Notes under the pieces: generated by a model
Told to the model about the DNA's origin: nothing
Seen by the model: only the letters and a program-made list of their open reading frames with translations
Database searches by the model: none
Position numbers and translations under genes: made by a program
Source: Pseudomonadota bacterium
GTDB taxonomy: Bacteria; Pseudomonadota; Gammaproteobacteria; Steroidobacterales; Steroidobacteraceae
Assembly (NCBI GenBank): GCA_016720075.1
Contig: JADJXW010000011.1
Coordinates: forward strand, 1 to 64,000
DNA: 64,000 bases
Direction of reading: 5' to 3'
Shown: piece by piece, positions 43,329 to 52,835 of the stretch
Numbering within the stretch: the first letter of the stretch is position 1
Layout: every line of letters starts with the position of its first letter

Positions 43329-46300
43329 ATGATAGACGCACTGCTTCGTACGTCCATCGCCCGGCGGTGGATCGTCATGTTCCTCGTGGCTGCCATCGCT
43401 GCGCTGGGTATCTGGAACTACCAGCGCCTGCCGATCGATGCGGTCCCCGACATCACCAATGTCCAGGTGCAGATCAACGCGCGGGCACCCGGTTATACGC
43501 CGCTGGAAACCGAGAGCCGCATAACCTTTCCGATCGAGTCGGAGATGGGCGGCATTCCGGGACTGAAGGAGTTCCGGTCGATCTCCAAGTACGGGCTTGC
43601 GCAGGTGACCGCCGTGTTCGAGGACGGCACCGACCTGTACTTCGCCCGCCAGCTCGTCAACGAGCGACTGCAGGGCGTGCGCGAATCGCTGCCGCCGGGT
43701 GTGGATCTGGAAATGGGTCCGGCCGCCACGGGTCTGGGCGAAATCCTGATGTACGTGCTGGAAGCCGATCCGGACGCCCGCAAGCCCGATGGCACGCCCT
43801 ACGACGCAACCGACCTGCGCACGATCCAGGACTGGTCCATCCGTCCGCAACTGCGGCAGGTGCCCGGCGTGTCGGAGGTGGACAGCATCGGCGGCTATGC
43901 CAAGCAGTTTCATGTGCTGCCGGATCCGGCTCGCCTGCTGTCCTATGGCTTGACGCTCAACGATATCGAAACCGCCCTGCAGGCCAACAACGGCAACATC
44001 GGCGCAGGCTACATCGAGACCAATGGAGAACAGAACCTGGTTCGTGTCCCGGGCCAGCTCCGTGGCATCGAGGATCTGCGCAACGTGGTGGTCGCCAGCC
44101 GCAATGGCGTGCCGGTGCGAATCGGCGACGTGGCCGATGTGGCCCAGGGCCGTCCGCTGCGCACGGGCGCGTCGGTGCTGGGGACAAAGCAGACCGTGCT
44201 CAGCACGGCCTACATGCGTGTCGGCGAGAACAGCCGCACCGTGAGTCTGGCCGTCAGTCAGAAGCTGGAGCAAATCAGCAAGAGCCTGCCGAAGGGCGTG
44301 CACGCGATCACCGTGTACAACCGCACGGATCTGGTGAACCGCACCATCGCCACCGTGCAGAAGAACCTGCTGGAAGGGGCGATCCTGGTCCTGGTGGTGC
44401 TGCTGCTGATGCTGGGCAACGTGCGGGCGGCGCTGCTCACCGCAATGGTGATCCCGCTGTCGATGCTGATGCTGATGACCAGCATGGTGCAGACCAAGGT
44501 CAGTGCCAACCTGATGAGCCTCGGTGCGCTGGACTTCGGCCTGATCGTCGACGGGGCGGTGATCATCGTGGAGAACTGCATCCGCCGCCTGGCCGAGAAG
44601 CAGCGCCACATGGGGCGCCTGTTGACGACTGAGGAACGTCTGCATGAGGCCTTTGCTGGTTCGCGAGAGGTGTTCACGCCGAGCCTGATCAGCGTGCTGG
44701 TGGTGATTCTGGTGAATCTGCCGCTGCTCGCGCTGACCGGTGTCGAGGGAAAAATGTTCCGGCCCATGGCGCTGGCTGTCATCCTCGCACTGCTCGCGGC
44801 ACTGGTGCTGTCCCTGACGTTCGTGCCGGCTGCGGTGGCGCTGGTTCTGCGTGGCAAAGTGGAGGAGAAGGAGAACTTCATCGTGCGCGGCGCGCGTCGC
44901 CTCTACCAGCCGGTGTTCGCCTTTGCCATGCGCCGCCGCCTGCCGATTGCCGTGGCCGCACTGCTGCTGGTCATCGGGTGCGGGTTCCTCACGACCCGCA
45001 TGGGCACCGAGTTCATCCCGCAGCTGGACGAGGGTGACATCGTCATCCTGGTGGCGCGTATCCCCGGCATAGGGCTCGAGCAGGCGGTTTCCATGCAGGA
45101 GGGCCTGCAGGCGGCGCTGCAGAAGCATCCGGAGCTCAAGCTCGTCTATTCAAGGACGGGTACCAACGATGCCGCCACCGATCCGATGTCGCCGAGCGAA
45201 ACCGACACGTTCTTCATTCTCAAGCCACGCAAGGAGTGGCCGGATCCGAACAAGTCCAAGGCCCAGCTGCTGGCCGACATCGATGCCACGCTGGCAACGG
45301 TGCCGGGCATGCTCTACGAGTTCAGTCAGCCGATCGAGATGCGGTTCAATGAACTCATTGCCGGCGTGCGCGCGGCACTTGCCGTGAAGATCTACGGCGA
45401 TGATTTCGAGACGCTGGAACGGCTCTCTCAACGTGCGGCTGCGCTCATCCGTGGGGTGCCGGGCGCCGAGGGCGTGAAGGCGGAACCCATCGGGGGCCTG
45501 CCAACGCTGACGATCTCTCCGCGGCTGGAGACCCTTGCCCGGTTCGGCATACCTCAAGCCAGCCTGCAGCAGACGATTTCCACCGCGGTGGGTGGCACCG
45601 CAGTGGGCCAGATCTTCGAGGGGGATGCCCGCTTCGACGTGGTGGTGCGCCTGCCAGAGCATCTGCGCACCAGCACCAGCGCGCTGGAGCGACTGCCCAT
45701 CGCGCTGCCCGGGGGTTCCTTCGTCCCGTTAGCCGAACTCGCCGACGTTCGCCTCGCCAGCGGCGCCAACCAGATCAGCCGCGAGAACGGCAAGCGGCGC
45801 GTGGTGGTCTCCGCCAATACGAGCGGACGCGATCTGGGCAGCTTCGTGAAGGATGTCCAGGCGAAGCTGGAGCGTGATCTGAAGCTTCCGCCCGGCTACT
45901 ACCTGGGATACGGCGGCACCTTCGAGCAGCTGCAATCGGCCACCGAGCGGCTGTCGCTGCTGGTGCCGATCACGCTGTTGATGATCTTCCTGCTGCTGAT
46001 GATGACCTTCGGCTCCCCGGTTGAAGCCGCGCTAGTGTTCAGTGGCGTTCCGCTGGCGCTCACCGGCGGAGTGGTCGCGCTGCTGCTGCGAGGCATTCCG
46101 CTGTCGATCACCGCTGGCGTCGGGTTCATCACCCTTTCGGGTGTCGCCGTGCTCACGGGCGTCGTCATGGTATCGGCCATTCGCAGCCGGCTCGAGGCGG
46201 GCGAGGACATCGATACCGCCATCCGTGAGGGCGCACTGCTGAGGTTGCGTCCCATCCTGATGGTGGCGCTCGTGGCCGCGCTGGGGTTCCTGCCCATGGC

Positions 46301-46487
46301 CCTCAACACGGGCACCGGCGCCGAGGTGCAGCGACCCCTGGCCACCGTGGTGATCGGTGGAATCATTTCGTCGACGCTGCTGACGCTGATCGTGCTACCG
46401 GGCCTTTACCGCATGGTGCGTGGTTTTCGGCGCAGGCGGGAAAAGGTCGAGGCCGAACTTACGGTGGAGCCTGATCATGCCGGCTGA
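43329..46487 (+). CDS. czcA: Zn/Co/Cd efflux RND transporter CzcA
   Basis: 1052 residues from the ATG at 43329. The TM4 motif LGALDFGLIVDGAVIIVENC (DFGxxVDGAVxxxEN) is the HME1 signature of CzcA/CnrA pumps. YEFSQPIEMRFNELIAGVRA and VKIYGDDFETLE are also typical. TTRMGTEFIPQLDEGDIVIL opens the second half, and LRPILMVALVAALGFLPMAL is near the end. Proton-driven export of divalent cations from periplasm or cytoplasm. It overlaps the P-type ATPase start by 11 bp, so periplasmic and cytoplasmic Zn export are coupled in one operon. Confidence 0.93.
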   Translation: MIDALLRTSIARRWIVMFLVAAIAALGIWNYQRLPIDAVPDITNVQVQINARAPGYTPLETESRITFPIESEMGGIPGLKEFRSISKYGLAQVTAVFEDGTDLYFARQLVNERLQGVRESLPPGVDLEMGPAATGLGEILMYVLEADPDARKPDGTPYDATDLRTIQDWSIRPQLRQVPGVSEVDSIGGYAKQFHVLPDPARLLSYGLTLNDIETALQANNGNIGAGYIETNGEQNLVRVPGQLRGIEDLRNVVVASRNGVPVRIGDVADVAQGRPLRTGASVLGTKQTVLSTAYMRVGENSRTVSLAVSQKLEQISKSLPKGVHAITVYNRTDLVNRTIATVQKNLLEGAILVLVVLLLMLGNVRAALLTAMVIPLSMLMLMTSMVQTKVSANLMSLGALDFGLIVDGAVIIVENCIRRLAEKQRHMGRLLTTEERLHEAFAGSREVFTPSLISVLVVILVNLPLLALTGVEGKMFRPMALAVILALLAALVLSLTFVPAAVALVLRGKVEEKENFIVRGARRLYQPVFAFAMRRRLPIAVAALLLVIGCGFLTTRMGTEFIPQLDEGDIVILVARIPGIGLEQAVSMQEGLQAALQKHPELKLVYSRTGTNDAATDPMSPSETDTFFILKPRKEWPDPNKSKAQLLADIDATLATVPGMLYEFSQPIEMRFNELIAGVRAALAVKIYGDDFETLERLSQRAAALIRGVPGAEGVKAEPIGGLPTLTISPRLETLARFGIPQASLQQTISTAVGGTAVGQIFEGDARFDVVVRLPEHLRTSTSALERLPIALPGGSFVPLAELADVRLASGANQISRENGKRRVVVSANTSGRDLGSFVKDVQAKLERDLKLPPGYYLGYGGTFEQLQSATERLSLLVPITLLMIFLLLMMTFGSPVEAALVFSGVPLALTGGVVALLLRGIPLSITAGVGFITLSGVAVLTGVVMVSAIRSRLEAGEDIDTAIREGALLRLRPILMVALVAALGFLPMALNTGTGAEVQRPLATVVIGGIISSTLLTLIVLPGLYRMVRGFRRRREKVEAELTVEPDHAG

Positions 46488-48612
46488 TCCAGAATTGTTG
46501 CAGACGGCGAAGCTTCGCATCTCCAACATGGACTGTGCGACGGAGGAAGCCGAGATCCGCAAGGCACTTGATCGGATCGATGGCATTCGAAGCCTGCGAT
46601 TTCAGCTCGCCGCGCGAACGTTGGAGATCACCGCCTCCGAAGCCGGGCTTGCGCAGGCAGTCGAGGCGATACGCAGTTCCGGTTTTGAGCCGGAAACGCT
46701 GTCGACTCATGGATCTGCGGCGAATGTGGAATCCAGCCCAGACGGACGTCGGGAACTGATGAGGCTCCTCGCCGCGCTGGTGCTGGCGACCCTGGCAGAA
46801 GGGATCGCGTACTTCGGCGGCGGCGGCATGCAGTGGCGCGCATTGGAGATAGCGTGCGCGGTGGCGGCCATCGCGCTCTCGGGTCTTGGCACCTACAAGA
46901 AAGGGCTGAGCGCACTCGCGCATTTCAAGCTCAACATCAATGCGCTGATGGCGGTTGCCGTGACCGGCGCTTTCCTGATCGGCCAGTGGCCCGAAGCCGC
47001 GATGGTAATGACGCTGTATGCCATCGCCGAACTGATCGAGGCCCGCGCGGTGGACCGCGCCCGCAACGCCATCCAGGGATTGCTGCAGCTCACACCCGAG
47101 ACGGCTGAAGTCCGGCAGCCCGATGGGTCCTGGGCATCGCAATCCGTGAAGGCCGTTCCCCTGCAGGCCGTTGTGCGCGTGGTGCCGGGCGGCCGCGTGC
47201 CGCTGGACGGCGTCGTCGCGAAAGGCAGCGGCGCCGTGAACCAGGCGCCGATCACGGGTGAGTCACTGCCCGTGGACAAGAATCCGGGCGATGTGGTGTA
47301 CGCCGGCACCATAAATGAGCATGCAGAGCTTGAAATCAGCGTGACCGCAGCCGCCAGCGATACCACGCTGGCGCGGATCATCCATGCAGTGGAGCAGGCG
47401 CAGGGCACCCGGGCGCCGACCCAGCGACTCGTGGATCGATTCGCGGCGTTCTATACCCCGGGCGTGTTCGTGCTGGCGTTGGCCGTTGCCATCGGCGCTC
47501 CGCTTCTGCTGGACTGGAACTGGCTCGCGGCGGTCTACAAGGCGCTTGTTCTGCTGGTCGTGGCCTGTCCCTGTGCGCTGGTGATCGCGACGCCGGTTTC
47601 AGTGGTCAGTGCGCTCGCAAGTGCGGCCCGGTGGGGTGTGCTCATCAAGGGCGGAACCTACGTGGAGGAAGCACGAAAGATCCGCTTCGTGGCAGTCGAC
47701 AAGACCGGCACGATCACCGAGGGCAAGCCGACGATGGTCGGCTTCGAGGTGCTGAAGGGAGAGCCAGACCACGTCGCCCGGCTGGCTGCAAGCCTGGCAT
47801 CCCGCTCCGACCATCCCGTGTCGAGGGCCATCGCGCAGGGTCTGAAGGTTCAAGGTCTCGCTGTGGATCAATTCCAGGCACTGGCGGGTCGCGGTACGCG
47901 GGGTTCTGTCGAGGGCGAAGTACTTCATCTCGGCAACCACCGCCTCGTGGAGGAACTGGGCCTGTGCAGTGCTGAACTGGAGGCCAAGCTCCAGGGCCAC
48001 GAGGCACAGGGCCGTACGGTGACGCTGCTTGTTTCGGCGACCCAGGTACTGGCCCTCTTTGCCGTGGCCGACTCCATCAAGCCCACATCGCGGGAAGCCA
48101 TCGCGACGCTGGCCGGCATGAATGTCTCCATCGTCATGCTGACGGGCGACAACCAGCGCACTGCCCAGACCATCGCCACTGAGGCGGGGATCAGCGAGGC
48201 TCGCGGCGATCTATTGCCGGAAGACAAACTGGCCGCCATTCGGGAGCTGCGAAGCAAGGGTCCGACGGCCATGATCGGCGACGGCATCAACGATGCACCG
48301 GCACTCACCGAATCGGACATCGGGATAGCGATGGGAGTCGCAGGCTCGGACATCGCCATCGAATCCGCGGACGTCGTGATCATGAATGACGATCTTCGCA
48401 GGATCCCGGACCTGCTTCGGTTGTCGAGACGGACGCACGCCGTCCTGTGGCAGAACATCGCCCTGGCGCTGGGAATCAAGGTCGTATTTCTGTACCTGGC
48501 CATATTCGACAACGCTTCCATGTGGATGGCGGTGTTTGCAGACATGGGGGCAAGCCTGCTGGTGGTTGCCAACGGTCTGCGATTACTCGGTCGCGGTGAC
48601 GCCGCACATTAG
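46477..48612 (+). CDS. zntA: Zn/Cd/Pb-translocating P1B-type ATPase
   Basis: 711 residues from the ATG at 46477. One N-terminal HMA domain has NMDCATEEAEIRKAL, a DCxxEE variant common in Zn/Cd pumps, with Glu replacing the second Cys. The ATPase body shows ITGESLPVDK (actuator TGES), VVACPCALVIATPVSVVSAL (CPC in TM6), VDKTGTITEGKP (phosphorylated Asp), SDHPVSRAI (HP) and MIGDGINDAPAL. TM8 KVVFLYLAIFDNASMWMAVF has the Lys and Asp pair of the P1B-2 (Zn/Cd) class. It exports divalent cations from the cytoplasm into the periplasm, from which CzcCBA can remove them. Confidence 0.92.
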   Translation: MPADPELLQTAKLRISNMDCATEEAEIRKALDRIDGIRSLRFQLAARTLEITASEAGLAQAVEAIRSSGFEPETLSTHGSAANVESSPDGRRELMRLLAALVLATLAEGIAYFGGGGMQWRALEIACAVAAIALSGLGTYKKGLSALAHFKLNINALMAVAVTGAFLIGQWPEAAMVMTLYAIAELIEARAVDRARNAIQGLLQLTPETAEVRQPDGSWASQSVKAVPLQAVVRVVPGGRVPLDGVVAKGSGAVNQAPITGESLPVDKNPGDVVYAGTINEHAELEISVTAAASDTTLARIIHAVEQAQGTRAPTQRLVDRFAAFYTPGVFVLALAVAIGAPLLLDWNWLAAVYKALVLLVVACPCALVIATPVSVVSALASAARWGVLIKGGTYVEEARKIRFVAVDKTGTITEGKPTMVGFEVLKGEPDHVARLAASLASRSDHPVSRAIAQGLKVQGLAVDQFQALAGRGTRGSVEGEVLHLGNHRLVEELGLCSAELEAKLQGHEAQGRTVTLLVSATQVLALFAVADSIKPTSREAIATLAGMNVSIVMLTGDNQRTAQTIATEAGISEARGDLLPEDKLAAIRELRSKGPTAMIGDGINDAPALTESDIGIAMGVAGSDIAIESADVVIMNDDLRRIPDLLRLSRRTHAVLWQNIALALGIKVVFLYLAIFDNASMWMAVFADMGASLLVVANGLRLLGRGDAAH

Positions 48613-48621
48613 GGGGTCATG

Positions 48622-48891
48622 ATGGGTCGTCAAGTGTCTGTGATTGTGGGTTTGGCGCTGATGCTCGCGTCAGCTTGCGGGTGCGCTACGCCCAGGTTTG
48701 AGACGTTCTCCGATGCGATTCACTCATGCAGGCTGATGCAGCCTGGACGTACTCTTCGGAAGAGTGGCCTGCCTTCGACGCACCCCGGAGTTGCCGCGTG
48801 TCTGGTGCGGCATGGGTGGAGCGCCGACGGCAGACGTCTGCAGATAGGTGCTCCGGCGAGGATTGCCGACCAGGAAAGCGATAATCGCTAG
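48622..48891 (+). CDS. Small exported hypothetical protein (possible lipoprotein)
   Basis: 89 residues from the ATG at 48622. A hydrophobic N-terminus (RQVSVIVGLALMLASACGCA) contains lipobox-like LASAC or SACGC. The mature part (FSDAIHSCRLMQPGRTLRKS, then HPGVAACLVRHGWSADG) has two more Cys. I do not recognise a family. It directly follows zntA on the same strand and may be its last operon member. Confidence 0.45.
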   Translation: MGRQVSVIVGLALMLASACGCATPRFETFSDAIHSCRLMQPGRTLRKSGLPSTHPGVAACLVRHGWSADGRRLQIGAPARIADQESDNR

Positions 48892-48997
48892 GCAGGATGT
48901 CGCACGTGCGGTAGCGCGTCGGATTCGGACAAGATGATGGTTGGTGTATCGGCGTCAGCGCTTTGTTTGTGATCTCAATCAAAAAGCGCCTTGCTGC

Positions 48998-51373
48998 CTA
49001 GACTCGCACCAGTCTCAGTCGCAGTGCATTGCCGATGACGGACACCGAACTCAGGCTCATGGCTGCCGCGGCGACGATGGGACTGAGCAGTATTCCGAAT
49101 ACCGGATACAGCACGCCAGCAGCCAGTGGGATCCCGAGCACGTTGTAGACAAAGGCCAGAACCAGGTTCTGCCGGATGTTGCGCATGGTGGCGCGGCTCA
49201 GCACCCGCGCCCGCGCAATCCCCGCCAGGTCGCCCTTCACCAGCGTGACGGCAGCGCTCTGCATGGCGACATCCGTGCCCGTTCCCATGGCGATGCCGAC
49301 GTCGGCCTCCGCCAACGCGGGCGCATCATTGACGCCGTCGCCGGCCATGGCCACGGCGTGTCCCTCGGATCGCAGGCGGCGCACGATGGCATTCTTCTGC
49401 TCCGGCAGAACCTCCGCCTCGACATCCTCTATGCCGAGTTTTCGTGCCACCGCCTGCGCGGTGATGCGGTTGTCGCCGGTGAGCATCACGATGCGGATGC
49501 CCTCGGCGCGCAATGTCTGCAGGGCGGCAAGGGTCGTGGACTTGATGGGGTCCGCTACGGCTATGACTCCGGCCGGCTTGCCGTCGATAGCCACGAACAT
49601 GGCGGTGCCGCCATCGGCGCGCAACCTGTCGGCCTCGGCCTCCAGAACCTGGGCGCTGGCGCCCAGGCCCTGCAGCAGTTTGCTGTTGCCGACTCCCACG
49701 GTCTGGCCGCCCGCGCGGCCGGTCACGCCCTTGCCCGTGACTGACTGGAAGTCTTCGACCGATGGAATGGTCAGCGACCTGTCGCGTGCGGCAGCAACGA
49801 TGGCCGCCGCCAGCGGGTGTTCGCTGGAGCGCTCCAGTGCTGCGGCCAGTGCCAGCACCTGGTTTTCCTCGAAGCCCTGCGCGGGAATCACGGCGATGAC
49901 GCGCGGATGCCCTTCGGTGAGGGTGCCGGTCTTGTCCACCACCAGTGTGTCGATCTTCTCCATGCGTTCGAGCGCTTCAGCGTTCTTGATCAGCACGCCG
50001 GCCGTCGCGCCCTTGCCCACGCCCACCATGATCGACATCGGCGTGGCCAGGCCCAGCGCGCAAGGGCAGGCGATGATCACCACCGAGACGGCCGCAACCA
50101 GTGCGAAGCTGAACGCCGGTGCCGGTCCCCAGACCATCCAAGCGATGAAACTCAGCACTGCGACGAGGATGACGGCCGGAACGAACCATGCGGAGACCTG
50201 GTCCGCAAGGCGCTGGATGGGCGCGCGGCTTCGCTGGGCTTCTGCCACCATGTGCACGATGCGTGTCAGCATCATGTCGGCGCCCACCCGTTCGGCTTGC
50301 ATCACAAGCCCGCCGGTGCCGTTCATAGTGCCGCCGATGAGCTTCGCGCCCGGCCCCTTGGCAACCGGCAGGGATTCTCCGGTCACCATGGATTCATCGA
50401 CGCCGCCCTGGCCCTGAAGCACCACGCCATCGACCGGCACGGACTCGCCCGGGCGCACGCGCAGGCGATCCCCGACCAGCACCGCGGCCAGCGGCACCTC
50501 CTCGTCATGCCCGGCCGCGGTGATCCGGCGGGCAATCTTCGGGGCGAGGCCGAGCAGCGCCTTGATGGCGCCTCCGGTGCGTTCGCGTGCCCGCAGTTCC
50601 AGAACCTGACCCAGCAGCACCAGCACGGTGATGACCGCACCGGCCTCGAAGTACACAGCGACTACACCCTCGGCACCGCGCAGCGCCTCGGGAAATGCAT
50701 CTGGCAGCAGCAGGGCCGCCATGCTGTAGAGGAATGCCGCGCCGATGCCCAGCCCGATCAGGCTGAACATGTTCAACGAACGGTTCCTGACAGATGCCGC
50801 CGCCCGTGCGAAGAAGGGCCAGCCAGCCCACAGGATGACGGGTGTCGCCAGCACGAACTGGATCCACTGCGAGATCCGTGCGCCTAGGTAGTGATGCAGG
50901 TTTAGCGCGGGCAGGTGAGCTCCCATCTCGAGCAGCACCACGGGCAGCGACAGTGCGGCCCCGATCCAGAACCGGCGTTGCATGTCCCGCAACTCCGCGT
51001 TCTCTCCGCTGGACTCTGCGGCATTGAGCGGTTCGAGCGCCATGCCACAGATGGGGCAGCTTCCGGGTCCGACATGGCGGACCTCGGGATGCATCGGGCA
51101 GGTGTATATCGCATCGGAAGGCGCGGCCGGCGCGGCGACAGAAGGCGCGGCGTGTCCCTGATGCGCGTGATGGTCTGCTGCGCCATCAGCCTTTGCCTGC
51201 GCATAGCGCTTGGGTTCGGCGACGAACTTCGTGCGGCACGACGCCGAGCAGAATGCGAAGTGTTGTCCTTCATGCATTGCATGGTGTGTCGAGTTGGGGG
51301 ACACACTCATCCCGCACACGGGATCGATGGTGGCATTGGCGGCCGCTGCATTGTCGTGTTCGTGACCGCTCAT
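48998..51373 (-). CDS. copA: Cu(+)-translocating P1B-type ATPase with YHS and heavy-metal-binding N-domains
   Basis: 791 residues from the ATG at 51373 (GGAGGAGA just upstream). The N-terminus has a YHS domain (IDPVCGMSVSPNSTHHAMHE, AFCSASCRTKF), then the heavy-metal-binding motif YTCPMHPEVRHVGPGSCPIC followed by GMALEP, instead of a classic HMA. The body shows VTGESLPVAK, IACPCALGLATPMSIMVGVG (CPC), VDKTGTLTEGHPRV, SSEHPLAAAI and MAGDGVNDAPALAEADVGIA. The C-terminal MSLSSVSVIGNALRLR (MSxSS) marks the Cu(I) class. It exports Cu(I) to the periplasm. The preceding merR gene overlaps it by 4 bp. Confidence 0.93.
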   Translation of the reverse strand: MSGHEHDNAAAANATIDPVCGMSVSPNSTHHAMHEGQHFAFCSASCRTKFVAEPKRYAQAKADGAADHHAHQGHAAPSVAAPAAPSDAIYTCPMHPEVRHVGPGSCPICGMALEPLNAAESSGENAELRDMQRRFWIGAALSLPVVLLEMGAHLPALNLHHYLGARISQWIQFVLATPVILWAGWPFFARAAASVRNRSLNMFSLIGLGIGAAFLYSMAALLLPDAFPEALRGAEGVVAVYFEAGAVITVLVLLGQVLELRARERTGGAIKALLGLAPKIARRITAAGHDEEVPLAAVLVGDRLRVRPGESVPVDGVVLQGQGGVDESMVTGESLPVAKGPGAKLIGGTMNGTGGLVMQAERVGADMMLTRIVHMVAEAQRSRAPIQRLADQVSAWFVPAVILVAVLSFIAWMVWGPAPAFSFALVAAVSVVIIACPCALGLATPMSIMVGVGKGATAGVLIKNAEALERMEKIDTLVVDKTGTLTEGHPRVIAVIPAQGFEENQVLALAAALERSSEHPLAAAIVAAARDRSLTIPSVEDFQSVTGKGVTGRAGGQTVGVGNSKLLQGLGASAQVLEAEADRLRADGGTAMFVAIDGKPAGVIAVADPIKSTTLAALQTLRAEGIRIVMLTGDNRITAQAVARKLGIEDVEAEVLPEQKNAIVRRLRSEGHAVAMAGDGVNDAPALAEADVGIAMGTGTDVAMQSAAVTLVKGDLAGIARARVLSRATMRNIRQNLVLAFVYNVLGIPLAAGVLYPVFGILLSPIVAAAAMSLSSVSVIGNALRLRLVRV

Positions 51374-51771
51374 GGTGATTCTCCTCCAAGGGCCTGCAGA
51401 ATGGGGCAACTCTCCGGCAGGCCATGACCCGGGCAGGCTTCCACCAGCGACGACAACCCTGCACGGATACGCTTGAGTTCCGTCAGGCGCCGATCCACGT
51501 CTGCCAGCTTGGCTTCGGCCTTGCGCTTGACGCTCGCGACATTGCGGCTGGAAGACAGGGCCAGCAGTTCCCGAATCTCCTTGAGGGAGAAGCCCAGCGA
51601 CTGGGCTCTGCGGATGAAGCGAAGGCGTGACACCTCCAGTTCTGAATAGCGACGATAGCCGGAGGACAGTCGTCCTTTCGGTGCGACCAGGCCCGCCCGC
51701 TCGTAATAGCGAACGGTGTCGATGCCGACCCCGGCTGCCTTTGCCACTGCGCCGATGCCCATGGATTCCAT
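51370..51771 (-). CDS. MerR-family metal-responsive regulator of copA
   Basis: 133 residues. MGIGAVAKAAGVGIDTVRYY and ERAGLVAPKGRLSSGYRRYS form the MerR winged helix. RFIRRAQSLGFSLKEIRELL follows, then a dimer helix and the C-terminal metal loop EACPGHGLPESCPIL with Cys113 and Cys122. The position that is Cys in divalent-metal MerR proteins (start of the long helix, RNVASVKRK) holds Val or Ser, which fits Cu(I)-type sensing. ATG at 51771 after AGGAGG. An operator with an unusually long -35/-10 spacer lies at 51806-51828. It probably activates its own operon with copA. Confidence 0.87.
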   Translation of the reverse strand: MESMGIGAVAKAAGVGIDTVRYYERAGLVAPKGRLSSGYRRYSELEVSRLRFIRRAQSLGFSLKEIRELLALSSSRNVASVKRKAEAKLADVDRRLTELKRIRAGLSSLVEACPGHGLPESCPILQALGGESP

Positions 51772-51805
51772 GCCGCCTCCTGAAAGACTGTCGCCAGCCT
51801 AAACC

Positions 51806-51828
51806 CTTGACTATGGTCCAGAGTCAAG
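51806..51828 (-). promoter_or_regulatory. MerR-type operator and promoter of merR-copA
   Basis: CTTGACT (51806-51812 on the plus strand) and AGTCAAG (51822-51828) form a perfect 7-bp dyad. On the minus strand the -35 TTGACT is followed, after 20 bp, by TAGGCT. Spacers longer than the standard 17 bp are the hallmark of promoters that MerR proteins untwist. The merR start is 35 bp downstream of the dyad. Confidence 0.7.
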
Positions 51829-51832
51829 CACG

Positions 51833-52273
51833 TCAGCTCGATGCGCGACTGGCTCGGACCAGCAGGACGGCACCGCCCCAGGCCAGCGCGGGAACCAACA
51901 GGACCCAACGGAAATCCGACCGCAGCATGAAGTTGACCACACTCATCAGGCCGACCGACATGAGCCCAGCGCCGATGAAGCACGCCAGGTCCAGCGCGCC
52001 ACTGCCCGAGCGAGACCGGAGGTTTTTGATGAACGGCACGAGCAGCAAGCCGCTTGCCACCATCTGCCCGCCGAGGACTGCAAAGACAAGTCGAAGCCAA
52101 GGCACCAACCCTTCGGGAATCGTTGCCAGCTTCAGGAAGCGCAGGTCCTCTGGCAGCAGCGGGGGTCGAAGGGCGATGAAGTAGGTCCCTATGGCCACCT
52201 GGTAGGCTGCCAGCAGGATGATCACCCGGATTGCCCATCGCCGTGAGGCGTCAGTGCGTGGGTCGAAGTTCAT
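51833..52273 (-). CDS. Four-helix membrane protein of the cnr-like operon
   Basis: 146 residues. Hydrophobic segments are WAIRVIILLAAYQVAIGTYF, WLRLVFAVLGGQMVASGLLL, LDLACFIGAGLMSVGLMSVV and WVLLVPALAWGGAVLLVRAS. I do not recognise a named family. The start at 52273 overlaps the sigma-factor stop by 23 bp, so it is the last gene of the cusF-cnrYXH-sigma transcript. A role in the metal response is only implied by position. Confidence 0.65.
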   Translation of the reverse strand: MNFDPRTDASRRWAIRVIILLAAYQVAIGTYFIALRPPLLPEDLRFLKLATIPEGLVPWLRLVFAVLGGQMVASGLLLVPFIKNLRSRSGSGALDLACFIGAGLMSVGLMSVVNFMLRSDFRWVLLVPALAWGGAVLLVRASRASS

Positions 52274-52835
52274 CGCTCAGTCGCTCCGAGAGCAGCTTTC
52301 TTGCGCGGTATACCCTTGTCTCGACCGCCTTGGTGGAGATCCCCAGTGCCTTCGCAGCCTCATCCTGGGAGAAGTCCTCGAAAGCAGTCAGCAGCAGTGG
52401 CTGCTTGAGTTTCGCGGGCAGCGATGCGATGGCTCGATCCAGTCGGTCGCGGGTTTGAGTCGCCGCAAAGGATTGCTCGGGCGTGATGGCCTGATCGGCG
52501 ACCGCCAGCGCTTCGCCTTCTTCCGTTGAACGTGTGCCGAAAAGCACCCGGCGCACCAGGGCTCTGCGCCCCAGGTCACGGACCTTGTTGATGGCGATGG
52601 TCCGCAGCCAGGGGATGAATGGCAACGCTGGGTCGTAGCGGTCCAGTGCCCGCCACGCTGCGATGAATGCTTCGTGGGTCGCCTCGTATGCGTCCTCGGG
52701 ATTGCCGGTGTAGCGCCGCAGCAGGCGATAAAGGCCTTCCTTGTGCCGCCTCACGAGCGCCGCAAAGGCCTCGTCGTCGCCTTTTGCGGCGCGTCGGGCC
52801 AGCTCGTTGTCCGATTGGTCGGACGTCGGGCTCAC
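52251..52835 (-). CDS. cnrH: ECF sigma factor, CnrH-like
   Basis: 194 residues from a GTG that overlaps the cnrX stop. Region 2 has EAFAALVRRHKEGLYRLLRR, then TGNPEDAYEATHEAFIAAWR and PWLRTIAINKVRDLGRRALV. Region 4 has LPAKLKQPLLLTAFEDFSQD and EAAKALGISTKAVETRVYRA followed by RKLLSERL. The order antisigma (Y), sensor (X), sigma (H) matches cnrYXH of Cupriavidus, where periplasmic metal bound by CnrX frees CnrH. Here the neighbours are copper genes, so the metal sensed may be Cu or Ni/Co. Confidence 0.88.
   Translation of the reverse strand: MSPTSDQSDNELARRAAKGDDEAFAALVRRHKEGLYRLLRRYTGNPEDAYEATHEAFIAAWRALDRYDPALPFIPWLRTIAINKVRDLGRRALVRRVLFGTRSTEEGEALAVADQAITPEQSFAATQTRDRLDRAIASLPAKLKQPLLLTAFEDFSQDEAAKALGISTKAVETRVYRARKLLSERLSDELRPTH

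Noticed and set aside
43281..45128. A 615-residue open frame antisense to czcA
   Set aside because: His/Gln/Arg-rich translation typical of the complementary frame of a membrane pump. The plus-strand protein is full length.
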